In this document: one piece after another, positions 42,238 to 52,176 of the stretch | Layout: every line of letters starts with the position of its first letter | How positions within the stretch are numbered: position 1 is the first letter of the stretch | Assembly (NCBI RefSeq): GCF_900289145.1 | Contig: NZ_OKQO01000002.1 | Location: 1-64,000 of the forward strand | Length of the DNA: 64,000 nucleotides | Direction of reading: 5' to 3' | Source of the DNA: Neobittarella massiliensis (ex Bilen et al. 2018) | Lineage (GTDB): Bacteria > Bacillota > Clostridia > Oscillospirales > Ruminococcaceae | Position numbers and translations under genes: made by a program | Notes under the pieces: model-generated | What the model saw: only the letters and a program-made list of their open reading frames with translations | Database searches by the model: none | Told to the model about the DNA's origin: nothing

Positions 42238-43062
42238 CTACTGGCCAAATTTACCGCTCACCCAGTAGATGAGCAGCGCCCCCGCCACCAGGCACAGCGG
42301 GCAGATGAACCACAGCCCCACACTGCCCGGCAGCCCGGGAAAGACCTCCATGACCGACGCGGCCACAAACCCCACGATGAGCATGTACGTCTGCTGGGGA
42401 TGTCCGTCCATGGCCCGCTCCAGCGCGGCGGTACATAAAAAGATACCGGCGATACCACCCAGTCCCAACGGGATCAAAAAGGGCAGATAAAAGTCGCCGA
42501 TGGCCTTGAGGGTCATCTGGTACAGCCCCAAAAGCAGCAGCATGTGCGAGGCGCTGATGCCCGGCAAAACCAGTGCAACGGCGATGATCACCCCGGTAAA
42601 GGCCAGCAGCAGCATCGTGGCCACATCTACCTTGCCGTGCAGCACGAACAGGTCTTTGGGCACCAGCCGCAGGGCCAGTACCAGCGAAAAGCCCACCACC
42701 CCAAACAGGGCTGTGCCGGGGGTAAAGCGGCGCACCGTAGACTTTTTGATCAGCAGCGGCAAACTGCCCAATATCGCCCCGGTAAAAAAGTACTGGGCCG
42801 GGTAGGCAAACTGCTCTACAACAAACAGCGCCAGTCTGGAAAACAGCAGCATGCCCGCCCCGCCGCCCAGACAAAAGAGCCCTAAAAACAGCAGGCTCTC
42901 TTTGGGGTGACGCCGCAGTCCCGATATGCTGCGCACCAGTCGGTCGTAAATGCCCAGCATGATGGCGGTGGTCCCGCCAGATACGCCGGGAATGAGCATC
43001 GAGGAGCCGACCACCACCCCGGAAAGAGCTGTCTTGGCCATGCTCTTTTTATCTTCATGCAA
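42238..43062 (-). CDS. DUF368 membrane protein (undecaprenyl-phosphate translocase family)
   Basis: A 274-residue protein with about eight hydrophobic segments and the family's GxxMxIPGVSGGT motif near residue 30, repeated in degenerate form as LVLPGISASHML near 175, which suggests an internal duplication. DUF368 proteins (PopT) have been described as flipping undecaprenyl phosphate back across the membrane for wall synthesis. The TTG at 43062 is preferred because AAGGAG lies eight bases before it. It lies 55 bases upstream of the Na/Pi gene on the same strand, probably in one operon. Confidence 0.88.
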   Translation of the reverse strand: MHEDKKSMAKTALSGVVVGSSMLIPGVSGGTTAIMLGIYDRLVRSISGLRRHPKESLLFLGLFCLGGGAGMLLFSRLALFVVEQFAYPAQYFFTGAILGSLPLLIKKSTVRRFTPGTALFGVVGFSLVLALRLVPKDLFVLHGKVDVATMLLLAFTGVIIAVALVLPGISASHMLLLLGLYQMTLKAIGDFYLPFLIPLGLGGIAGIFLCTAALERAMDGHPQQTYMLIVGFVAASVMEVFPGLPGSVGLWFICPLCLVAGALLIYWVSGKFGQ

Positions 43063-43273
43063 GTAAAACACTCCTTTTTCTGCTAAAAACAGGGGCGGCC
43101 GGGTGTCGGCCATCCCGCACCTACCATTGTAGTTTGTCAGTCTTTTGATGCGCAAACCCTCATATTCCGTTGTTTTTATATTGCCATGCCTTTTTAAAGG
43201 CGATAATGCTGTAAAAACCGCTGTTTTCCTTGCCTTTCGTCAAAATACGGCTGTTTTTTGCAGGAATAAGCGG

Positions 43274-43301
43274 TTGTAACCCTCTGGCTTTCCACTATAA
43301 T
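43274..43301 (+). promoter_or_regulatory. Promoter for the histidine kinase-receiver operon
   Basis: TTGTAA (43274-43279), 16-base spacer, TATAAT (43296-43301). Transcription from about 43308 excludes translation starts before that point. Confidence 0.65.
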
Positions 43302-43363
43302 GGGACGTGGGGCCGCGCACTGTCTTTGCTGCGGCAATCGATAAAAAAGTGGAGGTGCGGGCT

Positions 43364-45214
43364 GTGCGGGGCACTTTGCGGCACAAATTTACCACCATCT
43401 ACGTCGCCTTGGCGCTGTGCATCTTGACTGTTGGCGCCGTGTCGACCGGCGCGATGTACTGGGTGGGGAAAAACGTCGACGGCATGATCGAGGAGGACTA
43501 TAAAAACATCCAGGCAGCAGACGAGATGCTCGAGCTCATCGACCGGCAAGACAGCGCCGCGCTCACCTATATGAGCTTTGACCGGGTGGGCGGCATCGAG
43601 GTGTTTACCGAGGGGATGCAAAATTATCTCAAATGGCAGTACCAGCTGGAGGCCGGCGCCCAGAGCGCCGAGATGAAACGGGAAGTCGAGAAGCTCACCG
43701 CCCGGTACGACCACTACTGCAAAGCCTTCTCTCTATTGCAGGAGCAGCCGGACCAGCAGCAGATGTACAGCTACTATCAGCAGAGCTTGGCGCCCGATCT
43801 GGAGGAGATCAAGGCCGGTCTGCGGCGGGCGCGGCAGACGGCCAGCACCCAAATGCTCAGCCGCAAAAATGCCGCCACCCGTCAGGCGGTGGGGCTCTCG
43901 GCGGGAATACTGGGCTTTTCGGCACTGCTGACGGCGCTGGGGCTCTGGCTGTCGCTGCGCGGCACTCGGCGCTATCTGGCCCCGCTGGGCCAGCTGTGTC
44001 AGGGCCTGCGCGATGTATCCGCCGGCGGCGAGCTGCGCGAGGTATCGCTCGCGGCCCCCGGTGAGATCGGCCAGCTGGAGCGGGAGTTCAACAAGATGAT
44101 CGGCCAGCTGCGCGCCTTTGACGAGCAGGGGGTCAACGAACTGCTGGCCGAGAAGAAAAAGACCGATGCCATTTTGCAAAATATGGAAGACGCCTTTTTT
44201 CTGCTCGACGGCCGGCTGCTCATACAGACCATGAACCCCGCTGCCTGCCGCCTGTTCTCCACCGCTGAATCGGTCGCCTCCGGCCGCCATATATTAGAGG
44301 TACTGGACAGCGAGCAGGTCGTCTCTATGGCCGAGTCGGTGCTGGGCGGCGAGCAGCGCAGCGAGTGCCAGCTGCAGCTGCCCGGCGACGAGCGGGTTTT
44401 CAACGCCGTCTGTACGCGCATGCCCCACGTCAGCGCCGACAGCCCCTGGTGCCTGTCGCTGCTGCTGCAAAACATCACCGTCGTCAAAAAGACCGAGAAG
44501 ATCCGCGGCGACTTTATCGCCACAGTCTCCCACGAGCTCAAGACCCCGCTTACCAGCATGCTCATGGGTGCCAGCATGCTGCAAAACGGCGACATGGGTC
44601 CGCTGGGGCAGCAGCAGGCCGAGGTGGTGTCCGCCCTGCGAGAGGATATCGACCGCATGGGGCGCCTCATCGAGGACCTGCTGGAGCTTTCTAAAGTACA
44701 GTCGGGAAACGTGTCCTACCGCATGGCTGCCACCGATATCCGGCAGATCGCCCGGCAGACCACTGCCCAGTTTGCCGACCTGGCCCGCTACAGCCAGGTG
44801 TCGCTGGCAGTCGATATGCCCGCTCTGCCGCCGGTGTACTGCGACGGTGAAAAGCTGGGCTGGGTCTTTTCCAACATTCTGGGCAATGCGCTCAAATACA
44901 CCCGTCCCGGCGACAATATCCGACTCTCGGCTGCCGATACTGGCGGCGGATGGGTAGAAGTGTCGGTAGCCGATACCGGCATGGGGGTACCGCCGGAATA
45001 TCTGCACAAGATATTCGAGAGCGACTTTACCTATCAGGAAAACGACCTCGAGACACGGGGCAGCGGTATCGGGCTGTTTTTATCCCAGAAGATCGTCCGG
45101 GCCCACGGCGGCGATATCTGGGTCCGACCGGGCGCGACCGGCGGCAGCATTTTTTCTTTTACCGTGCCCATATATGATAAGACCACACGACCAGAGGAGG
45201 ACAGCGACCTATGA
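43364..45214 (+). CDS. Membrane sensor histidine kinase (HAMP-PAS-HisKA-HATPase)
   Basis: A 616-residue kinase. Two membrane helices (about 10-30 and 170-192) enclose a helical extracytoplasmic sensor of about 140 residues. HAMP (about 195-245), PAS (about 265-370), HisKA with phospho-acceptor H390 in SHELKTP, and the ATPase domain (NALKYT, DTGMGVP, GSGIGLFL) follow. The GTG at 43364 is chosen for its GGAGG site eight bases upstream. Its stop overlaps the receiver gene by four bases, so the two form one system. The stimulus is unknown; the four-helix-type sensor resembles chemoreceptor ligand domains. Confidence 0.92.
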   Translation: MRGTLRHKFTTIYVALALCILTVGAVSTGAMYWVGKNVDGMIEEDYKNIQAADEMLELIDRQDSAALTYMSFDRVGGIEVFTEGMQNYLKWQYQLEAGAQSAEMKREVEKLTARYDHYCKAFSLLQEQPDQQQMYSYYQQSLAPDLEEIKAGLRRARQTASTQMLSRKNAATRQAVGLSAGILGFSALLTALGLWLSLRGTRRYLAPLGQLCQGLRDVSAGGELREVSLAAPGEIGQLEREFNKMIGQLRAFDEQGVNELLAEKKKTDAILQNMEDAFFLLDGRLLIQTMNPAACRLFSTAESVASGRHILEVLDSEQVVSMAESVLGGEQRSECQLQLPGDERVFNAVCTRMPHVSADSPWCLSLLLQNITVVKKTEKIRGDFIATVSHELKTPLTSMLMGASMLQNGDMGPLGQQQAEVVSALREDIDRMGRLIEDLLELSKVQSGNVSYRMAATDIRQIARQTTAQFADLARYSQVSLAVDMPALPPVYCDGEKLGWVFSNILGNALKYTRPGDNIRLSAADTGGGWVEVSVADTGMGVPPEYLHKIFESDFTYQENDLETRGSGIGLFLSQKIVRAHGGDIWVRPGATGGSIFSFTVPIYDKTTRPEEDSDL

Positions 45215-45789
45215 AGCGTGCCCTGATCGCCGACGACACCAAAAATATCCGGCTGCTGCTCAGCCGCTGCCTGGAGCATGAGGGCTATCAAGTGGCCACC
45301 GCCCAAAACGGCCCCCAGGCGCTGGAGATGGCCCAGAGCACCCCGTACGACCTCATCATGCTGGATATCAAAATGCCCGAGATGTCCGGCACCGAGGTGC
45401 TGCGGCGGTTGCGCCAGCAGCATATCGATACGCCGGTGGTGGTGATGACCGCCTATGGCACCATAAAAAATGCAGTGGAGACCACCAACCTGGGGGCGCT
45501 GTGTTACCTGCAAAAACCGTTTACCGCCGACAAGATCAAAAAAGTATTAGAGGAGCTGCAGCAGGAACTGGCCGGCGACGAGACCGCTCTGCTGGCCTAT
45601 ATCGAGGGTCAGTTGGGCCTGGGGGCATACAGCCAGGCGGCCGATAGCCTGCTGGCCATGCTCCCCCGCCACACGCTGGACCCCGAGATCTACCGCCTGC
45701 TGGCAGCCGCCGCCCGGGGTCAGGGCGATGTTGCCGCCGCCGAAAAATATCAGCTTCTGTGCGACACATTGCGCAGCGCCGAAAGTTGA
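45211..45789 (+). CDS. Receiver-domain protein with a helical C-terminus, no DNA-binding domain
   Basis: A 192-residue response regulator partner of the preceding kinase. The receiver (1-118) has the acidic pair ADD (7-9), phospho-acceptor D52, T80 and K102. The remaining 75 residues are alpha-helical and look like tetratricopeptide-type helices, with no helix-turn-helix or enzymatic domain. It may relay phosphate to another protein, as Spo0F does, or act by protein binding. Confidence 0.88.
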   Translation: MKRALIADDTKNIRLLLSRCLEHEGYQVATAQNGPQALEMAQSTPYDLIMLDIKMPEMSGTEVLRRLRQQHIDTPVVVMTAYGTIKNAVETTNLGALCYLQKPFTADKIKKVLEELQQELAGDETALLAYIEGQLGLGAYSQAADSLLAMLPRHTLDPEIYRLLAAAARGQGDVAAAEKYQLLCDTLRSAES

Positions 45790-45954
45790 GTCGGCATAAA
45801 CTATTACACAAAACTTATTTTGCGCAAAAAATGCAGGTTCAGCGGGTAAAATATTTGAAAAGGGGCCCAAAATCGCCCCGCCCACGGCGTCAGGCGCTCG
45901 CTAGCGCGCAGAAGGTAGCTGCTGGCGCCGTTTGGCGCTGCCCCCGCAGCCTGC

Positions 45955-45960
45955 TATAAT
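45955..45960 (+). promoter_or_regulatory. Extended -10 promoter of the CNNM/CBS gene
   Basis: TATAAT preceded by TGC, with a weak -35 TTTGGC 18 bases upstream. The leader is about 120 bases and contains no element I recognise; nor do 45790-45950. Confidence 0.55.
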
Positions 45961-46082
45961 AGACTCACGGCCAGTGGGGCGGGGTCAGGCCCGAAAACGC
46001 CACAGCGGTGCGCCGAGCCCGGCTCTGCCGCCCATAAAACTGGACCGATATCCACATTTTTACGAGGAGGAGATTTCCTTAC

Positions 46083-47456
46083 ATGGACCCCGACAGTAGC
46101 GGCAATTTATTTTTGAGTTTATTCATTCTGCTCTTGCTCATCGGCGCCAACGCCTTTTTTGCCATGAGCGAGATCGCCGTCATCTCGCTCAACCGCGCCA
46201 AGCTGCAAAAGCGCAGCGAGCAGGGCGACCGCCGGGCCGGCTATCTGGCCCGTCTCACCAGGTCGTCTTCCGACTTTCTCTCCACCATCCAGGTGGGCAT
46301 CACGCTGTCCGGCTTTCTGGCCTCGGCCGTGGCGGCCGAGAATTTTGCCGGCATGCTGGTCAAAGCCATCGGCGACGTGCCTATTCCCCGCTCGGTGATC
46401 GAGGGCGTATCGCTGGTGGTCATCACGCTGATACTCTCGTACTTCACCATCATCTTCGGCGAGCTGGTGCCCAAGCGCATCGCCATGAAAAACGCAGAAG
46501 GGGTATCCCTGAAAGTAGCCACCCCCATCTGGTACTTTTCCCGTATCGCCAAACCGTTCGTCGCCCTGCTGGCCCACAGCACCAACGGCATACTAAAATT
46601 GATGGGCCTGGGCAGTGAAGATACCGAGCAGGTGAGCGAGGAGGATATCCTGCTGCTCATCGACGAAGGCGCCGGCCAAGGCGTGCTGGAAAACAGCGAG
46701 AAGGATATGATCGAAAATATCTTGGCCGCCGGCGACCGTCGGGTAGAAGATGTGATGACCCACCGCACCGATATGGTAGCGGTGGGAGAGGATATCACTC
46801 TGCCCCAGCTGCTGGAAGTCATCCGGCAGGAGGGCTACTCCCGCATCCCGGTCTACGGCGAAGATGTAGACGATATCCTGGGCATCGTCTACGCCAAAGA
46901 TCTGCTGGATCTGGTGGAGCCGGACCGGGCGGCACACTTCTCGGTAAAAGACTATCTGCGCCCGGCGGTATTCATCCCCCAGGCCAAAATGTGCGGCAAG
47001 CTGCTGGCGCAGATGCGCCAGGACCACACCCATATGGCTGTGGTGGTAGATGAGTACGGCGGCACCGCCGGCATCGCCACCATGGAGGACCTGCTCGAGA
47101 GCATCGTCGGCCCCATCGAGGACGAGTACGATACTCAGGAGCTGGAATTCTGCTGGCAGCCCGATGGCAGCTGTATTTTCGACGGCAGCGTCACTCTGGA
47201 GGAAGCCGAAAAGATCCTGCAGACGAATATCCCCTATCAGGGGGAGTACGACACGCTGGCCGGCTACGTGGTGGAGGTGCTCGACCGCATTCCGTCCCCG
47301 GGAGAGGCGATCCTGCTGTCTTTGGGAGATGCTCTGCAGCTGCAGGTCACCCGTATCGAGGGGCAGCGTATTGCACAGGTACGCGTATTCCCAAGCAAAA
47401 AAACCGAGCAAAACACCGAAAATCTACCGGGCCCCCTGGAAGAAACTGACGGGTGA
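46083..47456 (+). CDS. CNNM/CBS-domain transporter (HlyC/CorC family)
   Basis: A 457-residue protein. The CNNM membrane domain (about 1-190) has three to four helices. A pair of CBS domains (about 205-325, containing VEDVMTHRTDM and DEYGGTAGIATMEDLLE) and a C-terminal CorC_HlyC domain (about 345-440) follow. Members export Mg2+ or other divalent cations, with nucleotide binding at the CBS pair as a likely switch. The older hemolysin label is historical. AGGAGGAG lies about 10 bases before the ATG. Confidence 0.9.
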   Translation: MDPDSSGNLFLSLFILLLLIGANAFFAMSEIAVISLNRAKLQKRSEQGDRRAGYLARLTRSSSDFLSTIQVGITLSGFLASAVAAENFAGMLVKAIGDVPIPRSVIEGVSLVVITLILSYFTIIFGELVPKRIAMKNAEGVSLKVATPIWYFSRIAKPFVALLAHSTNGILKLMGLGSEDTEQVSEEDILLLIDEGAGQGVLENSEKDMIENILAAGDRRVEDVMTHRTDMVAVGEDITLPQLLEVIRQEGYSRIPVYGEDVDDILGIVYAKDLLDLVEPDRAAHFSVKDYLRPAVFIPQAKMCGKLLAQMRQDHTHMAVVVDEYGGTAGIATMEDLLESIVGPIEDEYDTQELEFCWQPDGSCIFDGSVTLEEAEKILQTNIPYQGEYDTLAGYVVEVLDRIPSPGEAILLSLGDALQLQVTRIEGQRIAQVRVFPSKKTEQNTENLPGPLEETDG

Positions 47457-47494
47457 TGGTATGATGATATCTATAAATTGCATATTTGTTTCTC

Positions 47495-47635
47495 GATAAG
47501 AGGGAGTAACTTGCGCCGCCACGGCAGCGGCGTAGTAGATCGCGTCATACCGATCTCTGTAAAGAGGTCCGCGCCTACTATAGAAAGTAAGACTTTTATC
47601 ACAGTGATCCGCTGTGATAGGAGTCTTTTTCTTTT
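47495..47635 (+). ncRNA. Structured leader resembling a yybP-ykoY (Mn2+) riboswitch, with terminator
   Basis: The segment AGGGAGTAAC (47501-47510) resembles the family's GGGGAGTAGC. A hairpin (CGCCGC/GCGGCG) and a second arm containing GCGTCATACCG (47542-47552) follow, and the arm is closed by TAGTAG with CTACTA. Directly downstream, a 16-base terminator stem (47589-47604 with 47612-47627) ends in a T-rich tract. This is the layout of a transcription-attenuating riboswitch. Known family members control manganese export genes, but the next gene here starts 185 bases later and encodes a sodium-pump subunit. A Na+-sensing RNA is the main alternative. The assignment is from memory of conserved blocks, not a covariance search. 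Confidence 0.45.
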
Positions 47636-47820
47636 GCCCTGTTTCGGCTCTCAGCGCCCGCCGGCAGGCATAAAAGGTACCAACAGCGGTCAACACTCTA
47701 CAGGATAACGCAGAGAAGATACGGGCGCTTTTTATAGATACGCCCCCCGCCCGCTGCGGGTGGGGGAATACGGTCGGCGGCCCAGCGCCGCCAAACGAAA
47801 AGGAGAAGGTACACCGAGCG
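47636..47820 (+). other. Non-coding stretch between the riboswitch-like leader and the Na+-pump gene
   Basis: No credible reading frame. It contains one GC-rich hairpin (47744-47752 with 47758-47766) and, at the end, an AGGAG site before the ATG at 47821. It may be the rest of a long leader, or the scar of a deleted gene. Confidence 0.4.
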
Positions 47821-48942
47821 ATGGAAATTTTATTTGAAAATATCCTCAATCTGCAGCCCGGACAAATCATCATGTGGGTCATTGGCGGCCTGCTCATCTG
47901 GCTGGCCATCAAAAAAGAGATGGAGCCCGCCCTGCTCTTGCCCATGGGCTTTGGCGCTATACTGGTCAATTTGCCGCTGTCTGGCGCCGTGAATCAAACA
48001 ATCGAGGGCGTGGTGGAGCACGGCCCGATCGACACGCTGTTTAACGCCGGCATCGCCAACGAGCTGTTTCCGCTGCTGCTGTTTATCGGCATCGGCGCCA
48101 TGATCGATTTTGGCCCGCTGCTCTCCAACCCCAAAATGCTGCTGTTCGGCGCTGCCGCCCAGTTCGGCATCTTCTTTACACTCAGTCTCTCGTCGCTGTT
48201 TTTCGATATGAAAGACGCCGCTTCGATCGCCATCATCGGCGCTGCCGACGGCCCCACTTCCATCTTTGTGGCCAACTATTTCGGCTCCAACTACCTGGGG
48301 GCCATCATCGTGGCCGCCTACTCTTACATGGCCCTAGTGCCCATCGTACAGCCGCCGGTCATCCGGCTCATCACCACCCAAAAAGAGCGGCGTATCCGCA
48401 TGCCCTATAAACCGGGCAACGTGTCTAAGACCACCCGCATCCTGTTTCCCATCGTGGTCACCGCTATCGCCGGTCTGGTCGCGCCCCGCTCGGTGGCGCT
48501 GGTGGGCTTTTTGATGTTCGGCAACCTCATCCGCGAATGCGGCGTGCTGCGCGCTCTGTCCGAGAGCGCCCAAAAAGAGCTGGCCAACCTCATCACACTG
48601 CTCTTGGGCATCACAGTGGCCACCAAAATGCAGGCCGACCAGTTTTTGCGCAAAGAGACGCTGCTCATCATGGCCCTGGGCCTGGTGGCGTTCGTGTTCG
48701 ATACTGTGGGCGGCGTGATGTTCGCCAAGCTGCTCAACCTGTTTAGTAAAAATAAGATCAACCCCATGGTCGGCGCCGCCGGCATCTCGGCGTTCCCCAT
48801 GTCTGCCAGAGTCATCCACAAAATGGGCCTGCAAGAGGACCCGCAGAATTTCCTGCTCATGCACGCGGCCGGCGCCAACGTGTCCGGCCAGATCGCCTCG
48901 GTCATCGCCGGCGGTCTGATCATCAGCCTCATCGCCCGCTAA
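47821..48942 (+). CDS. Na+-transporting decarboxylase beta subunit (OadB/GcdB family)
   Basis: A 373-residue membrane protein with about nine to ten hydrophobic segments and the family's Asp-bearing segment in IIGAADGPTSIF (near residue 145) and the G-rich block GAAGISAFPMSARV (near 320), which line the Na+ pathway. In oxaloacetate, methylmalonyl-CoA and glutaconyl-CoA decarboxylases this subunit couples decarboxylation of carboxybiotin to Na+ export. It is followed by a small gamma-like gene, but no alpha (carboxyltransferase) or biotin-carrier gene is nearby. Confidence 0.92.
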   Translation: MEILFENILNLQPGQIIMWVIGGLLIWLAIKKEMEPALLLPMGFGAILVNLPLSGAVNQTIEGVVEHGPIDTLFNAGIANELFPLLLFIGIGAMIDFGPLLSNPKMLLFGAAAQFGIFFTLSLSSLFFDMKDAASIAIIGAADGPTSIFVANYFGSNYLGAIIVAAYSYMALVPIVQPPVIRLITTQKERRIRMPYKPGNVSKTTRILFPIVVTAIAGLVAPRSVALVGFLMFGNLIRECGVLRALSESAQKELANLITLLLGITVATKMQADQFLRKETLLIMALGLVAFVFDTVGGVMFAKLLNLFSKNKINPMVGAAGISAFPMSARVIHKMGLQEDPQNFLLMHAAGANVSGQIASVIAGGLIISLIAR

Positions 48943-48954
48943 GGAGAGAGTATA

Positions 48955-49092
48955 ATGGATCTCAATATCGAAAATTTTCTTTCCACCCTGCCCATGATGC
49001 TCTACGGCATGCTGGGCATATTCACGGTCATCATGGTGGTCTATCTGTGCATCAAACTACTGGGCCGCTTTTTCCCCGAAAAGGATTCCTGA
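48955..49092 (+). CDS. Small OadG-like gamma subunit (45 residues)
   Basis: An ATG eight bases after an AAGGAG site that overlaps the stop of the beta gene. The product is a 45-residue peptide with one membrane helix (about 14-36) and a short charged C-terminus (FFPEKDS). Its size and place directly after the beta subunit match the gamma (OadG) subunit that anchors the decarboxylase complex, though it is shorter than most and lacks the C-terminal extension that contacts the alpha subunit. Confidence 0.75.
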   Translation: MDLNIENFLSTLPMMLYGMLGIFTVIMVVYLCIKLLGRFFPEKDS

Positions 49093-49151
49093 TGATTTCC
49101 TGAAGTTTTTGGCCCCGTAGTTGACTTTGCCACAAACTTCCCCTAAACTTA

Positions 49152-49182
49152 GAACAGGCGGCAGCGGTCGCCTGTTCTTTTT
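49152..49182 (+). terminator. Intrinsic terminator of the Na+-pump genes
   Basis: A 9-base stem (49152-49160 with 49169-49177) followed by T5. Confidence 0.85.
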
Positions 49183-49212
49183 CATAAAAAATGCGCAAAG
49201 GTGGAACTACAA

Positions 49213-50148
49213 ATGCAGCTCATAACGGTCATCGTCCCCAGCTACAACGAGGAGGAGTCGCTCCCGCTGTTTCACAAAGAAATGACCCGGGTAGCCGACG
49301 AGATGGTCAAAAAACACCCGGTGGAATTCGAGTATATCTTCGTCGACGACGGCTCAAAAGATCAGACGCTGGCGGTCTGCCGCCAACTGGCCGCGGCCGA
49401 CAGTCGGGTGCACTATCTGTCTTTTTCCCGCAATTTTGGCAAAGAGGCGGCCATCTATGCCGGTCTGCAGCACGCCAAAGGCGATTTTGTGGTGCTGATG
49501 GACGCCGACTTGCAAGACCCGCCGGCGCTGCTCGATGAGATGTATACCGCCATTACCGAGGAGGGCTATGACAGCGTGGCCACCCGCCGGGTATCTCGTA
49601 AGGGAGAGCCCCCCATCCGCTCTTTTTTTGCCCGCATGTTCTATAAGCTCATCAACAAGATATCCAAGGCCGATATCGTCGATGGCGCCCGTGACTACCG
49701 GCTCATGACCAGGCAGATGGTCGACGCCATCCTCTCCATGAGCGAGTACAACCGCTTTTCTAAAGGCATTTTTGGCTGGGTGGGCTTTCGCACCAAGTGG
49801 CTGGCCTACGAAAATGTAGAGCGGGTAGCGGGGGAGACCAAGTGGTCGTTCTGGAAGCTGTTCCTCTACTCGATGGAGGGCATCATCGCCTTTTCCACCA
49901 CGCCGCTGGCGCTGGCTTCGGTATTCGGCTTTCTGCTGTGCCTGGTAGCTGTCGTCGCCGTGCTCTTTATCATCGTGCGCACGCTGGTGTGGGGCGACCC
50001 GGTCTCCGGCTGGCCATCACTGGTGTGTATCATCACCTTTATCGGCGGCATCCAGCTGTTTTGTATGGGCATTTTGGGCCAGTACCTGGCCAAGACCTAT
50101 CTCGAGACCAAAAAAAGGCCTATTTATATCCTGCGGGAAGAACACTAA
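49213..50148 (+). CDS. GT2-family glycosyltransferase (polyprenyl-phosphate type)
   Basis: A 311-residue enzyme. The GT-A domain (1-220) starts with VPSYNEEESLP and has the DDGSKD, DADLQDPP (DXD) and ARDYRLM motifs. Two membrane helices at the C-terminus (about 232-258 and 268-292) complete the layout of DPM1/GtrB-like transferases that load glucose or another sugar onto undecaprenyl phosphate. The ATG at 49213 is chosen for its AAAGGTGG site; a GTG at 49201 overlaps that site. No flippase or GtrC partner is adjacent. Confidence 0.9.
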   Translation: MQLITVIVPSYNEEESLPLFHKEMTRVADEMVKKHPVEFEYIFVDDGSKDQTLAVCRQLAAADSRVHYLSFSRNFGKEAAIYAGLQHAKGDFVVLMDADLQDPPALLDEMYTAITEEGYDSVATRRVSRKGEPPIRSFFARMFYKLINKISKADIVDGARDYRLMTRQMVDAILSMSEYNRFSKGIFGWVGFRTKWLAYENVERVAGETKWSFWKLFLYSMEGIIAFSTTPLALASVFGFLLCLVAVVAVLFIIVRTLVWGDPVSGWPSLVCIITFIGGIQLFCMGILGQYLAKTYLETKKRPIYILREEH

Positions 50149-50151
50149 ATA

Positions 50152-50192
50152 AAAAAGAGGGACAGGCATTACCTGTCCCTCTTTTTTATTCC
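50152..50192. terminator. Bidirectional intrinsic terminator
   Basis: A 16-base stem with A6/T6 edges and loop CATTAC, between the glycosyltransferase and the convergent NUDIX gene. Confidence 0.9.
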
Positions 50193-50196
50193 AGCT

Positions 50197-50757
50197 CTAC
50201 AGATCCCTCAACTTGTCGATCAGCTTCTGGTACACCGGGTGCATGTCTTTTTCGCTGGAGTGGGCGATCATCTCGTCGATGGGCACCCATTTCACCCCGC
50301 TGTTTTCGTCTGGTTTTACAGTCAGTGGCAGCGTGTCGTCAGCTTCCAGCGCATAGCAAAGAGACAGGTGTAGGTGCGACGATACATATTTGCCCCGCTT
50401 TACGTGCCCCCACACCGGCAAAATATCCAGCGTGTAGATCTGCCCGCTGTACAGGGGCGCAAATTGGGCCAGCCCGGTCTCCTCCTGGGCCTCCTTTACC
50501 GCCACGGCCAAAAGGTCCTGCATGCCGTCGGCGTGCCCGCCGGTCCAGGCCCAGCTGTCGTATATATTGTGGTAGATCATCAGCGTCTTGTCCCGCGCTG
50601 GGTTCACGATAAAGGCCGAGCTGGTAAAGTGGGCAAACTCGTTTTTCCGGGTGTACAGGTTGTCAAATTGCCGCATGTACGAGAGTATCACTTCCCGGTC
50701 CTTCTCCTCCTGCTCATACAGCGGCCGGTACTGCTCCAACAGTGCTTTCAGTTCCAC
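50197..50757 (-). CDS. NUDIX hydrolase
   Basis: A 186-residue protein with the Nudix box between residues 73 and 95 (GGHADG at the start, then EAQEETGL), which binds Mg2+ and hydrolyses a nucleoside diphosphate linked to another group. The N-terminal 45 residues and a C-terminal extension resemble the isopentenyl-diphosphate-isomerase-like/NUDIX group of gut Clostridia, but the substrate is open. It lies 40 bases downstream of mutY on the same strand, so the two may be co-transcribed. Confidence 0.85.
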   Translation of the reverse strand: MELKALLEQYRPLYEQEEKDREVILSYMRQFDNLYTRKNEFAHFTSSAFIVNPARDKTLMIYHNIYDSWAWTGGHADGMQDLLAVAVKEAQEETGLAQFAPLYSGQIYTLDILPVWGHVKRGKYVSSHLHLSLCYALEADDTLPLTVKPDENSGVKWVPIDEMIAHSSEKDMHPVYQKLIDKLRDL

Positions 50758-50800
50758 TTGTATCCACTCCTCTGGTATTTATGCTCTCCCCGCCGCTGCC

Positions 50801-51895
<1,095 letters not shown>

Positions 51896-52176
51896 AATCC
51901 TCCGGATCGGTATCGGTCGGCCGGGTACCACGAGAGTGTCCCGGCAAAAATCTCTTTACCGCCCAAGTATAGCACATCTGCGCCCCACAGGGCCATAAAA
52001 AACGCAAATACCCACTTTTTGGGCACTTATGGCCACCGGTGCAGGAACCTATCGGTCGGTCTGGCATAGCATGACACAAAGAGCTGGCCCGCCAGACGGC
52101 AGGTTCTCCGCAATTTGCCGCTCCTGTGCCAAGCAGCGGCCAGCCCAATACCAAAATCGATGGGGGAGATATTGAC

